Origin: Ettlia oleoabundans
Taxonomy: Eukaryota; Chlorophyta; Chlorophyceae; Chlamydomonadales
Direction of reading: 5' to 3'
DNA length: 31,080 nucleotides
Assembly: GCA_019693395.1 (NCBI GenBank)
Contig: JAAMXP010001891.1
Coordinates: 1-31,080, forward strand
This document shows positions 30,183 to 31,080 of the stretch, piece by piece. How positions within the stretch are numbered: position 1 is the first letter of the stretch; each line of letters starts with the position of its first letter. A model generated the notes under the pieces. It was given only the letters and a program-made list of their open reading frames with translations, searched no databases and was not told where the DNA came from. Position numbers and translations under genes: made by a program.

Positions 30183-31080
30183 TACAATCAAGTTGAGGAG
30201 GTGAGAAACGTTGTACGGGCGGTAACTGTAAAGCAGCTGCACGACGCCTACCAGGCATCGGGCGGTATCGCTGTGGACCTGGATGGCCAGAGCTTCCTCA
30301 ACCAAGGCACAGTGAGTGTGCGGGTGTGGGCAGGTTTTTACACCACCGCTTCCCCGCGCCGTCGTGCAGGGTACACATACTGCTGCTTCCAGTTGATGGC
30401 ATGCTCGCGCTCCAAATGCGCTCATGCAATCCACAGGGGGGTAATGTGTAGAAACACAGGTAGCCTGCTAGGTATAATGTGGATAGCCACACAGAAAGAT
30501 GTTGGCAACGGTCGCGGTTTGCACTGCCAGCCTATTCTAAAACTACTAGTAGTACGTCGCCTTCCATTTTAATTTCCTCATTTAAATAATGCCGCAGCTA
30601 GAGCTTGTGGGAAAGGTCGGGCATGTTCAGTTGCACTACCAGGAGGAAAGCAGCAGGTACCACATCAGTTTGAACGATGGCACAGGCCGCCTCACAGTCA
30701 CCCACTACCCCGAGTACCCTGACCATGGTGAGGTAGCGGGCATAGGTGTCCGTGGTCCGTGCCTGCTGCAGTTTCTGGCCGCCCAGGTTCAGGGTGGAGC
30801 TTGTCCTGTGCCTGTGCCTGTGCCTAGACGGTCGTCCAAGTACGGCTTCTCCTGACATTCCCTTCCCGCCCGCTCTCCGGCACGTACCTTCTTGCCTGCC
30901 TGGTCAACCTCACAAAAATAAACCACCCCGGCCTGCTCTCCGAGCTGTTTTGCAGACGATATTCTGAGCAAGTGCCTTCCAGGATCCTACGTGCGTACGG
31001 CAGTGCTGCTGCGGGAATGGTCTGGAAGTTTTTCCATGGTATGCGCAGCCATTCATCCTATCAGGGATCACAACGAGGTG
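30183..31080 (+). CDS. RPA2: Replication protein A 32-kDa subunit (RPA2), partial at both ends
   Basis: Three exons, 30183-30311, 30598-30727 and 30956 to the window end, join in phase (0, then 1) and give 127 residues. VRAVTVKQLHDAYQ is the conserved motif before the OB fold; LVGKVGHVQLHYQEESSRYH then ISLNDGTGRLTVTHY is the OB-fold core; YVRTAVLLREWSGSFSMVCA with IHPIRDHNEV matches the end of the fold (usually GHLRxFxGxRSVxAF then RPVTDxNEV). RPA2 is the middle subunit of the nuclear single-strand-DNA-binding RPA heterotrimer in replication and repair. The Ser/Gly-rich phosphorylated N-terminus and start codon were not found upstream, and the C-terminal winged helix lies beyond the window. 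The FxGxRS part is replaced by WSGSFSMV, a variant. Identification rests on motif order. Confidence 0.85.

Overview
The window looks like nuclear DNA of a green alga (Chlorophyta; class not resolvable by eye). The reasons are short exons separated by many GT-AG introns (two GC-AG), TGTAA-type polyadenylation signals 60-430 bases after stop codons, CTGC/TGCC-rich intergenic DNA, a plant-type type II NAD(P)H dehydrogenase and a plant-type canopy protein. All gene models were assembled by hand from splice signals, reading phase and protein family motifs. Phase closes exactly across every junction of the main models, except for one single-base shift in the channel gene.

Left part (1-8.1 kb): the 3' end of a small cysteine-rich protein gene, then two tandem paralogous genes (3212-4465 and 6631-7879). 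Each encodes a 109-residue secreted protein with an N-terminal signal, an acidic segment, a conserved RTLL motif and a strongly basic lysine/histidine/proline-rich tail. Their promoters, 5'-UTR introns and upstream DNA are also alike, so the pair arose by duplication of a unit of about 3.4-3.9 kb.

Middle (9-18.4 kb): a five-exon gene for a secreted coiled-coil protein with cysteines in heptad register and a Ser/Thr/Asp-rich tail; about 2.3 kb without a supported gene; a tentative unidentified plus-strand gene ending at 14912; and, on the minus strand, a ten-exon pentameric ligand-gated ion channel (pLGIC) of the cysteine-less 'Pro-loop' type. The channel is the most unusual gene here. It has one apparent frameshift at the start of transmembrane segment M1.

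Right part (19.2-31.1 kb): an 18-exon minus-strand type II NAD(P)H dehydrogenase with a degenerate EF-hand and an organelle-targeting N-terminus. It is divergent, across 322 bases, from a seven-exon plus-strand canopy/saposin-like ER protein ending in KEEL. Next come a tentative low-complexity minus-strand gene with GT microsatellites in its intron, and the replication protein A 32-kDa subunit (RPA2), which is cut by the window end. A 90-N assembly gap lies inside a dehydrogenase intron and removes no coding sequence. No operon-like functional link among these genes is visible; the two clear organisational features are the tandem duplication and the divergent dehydrogenase/canopy pair.
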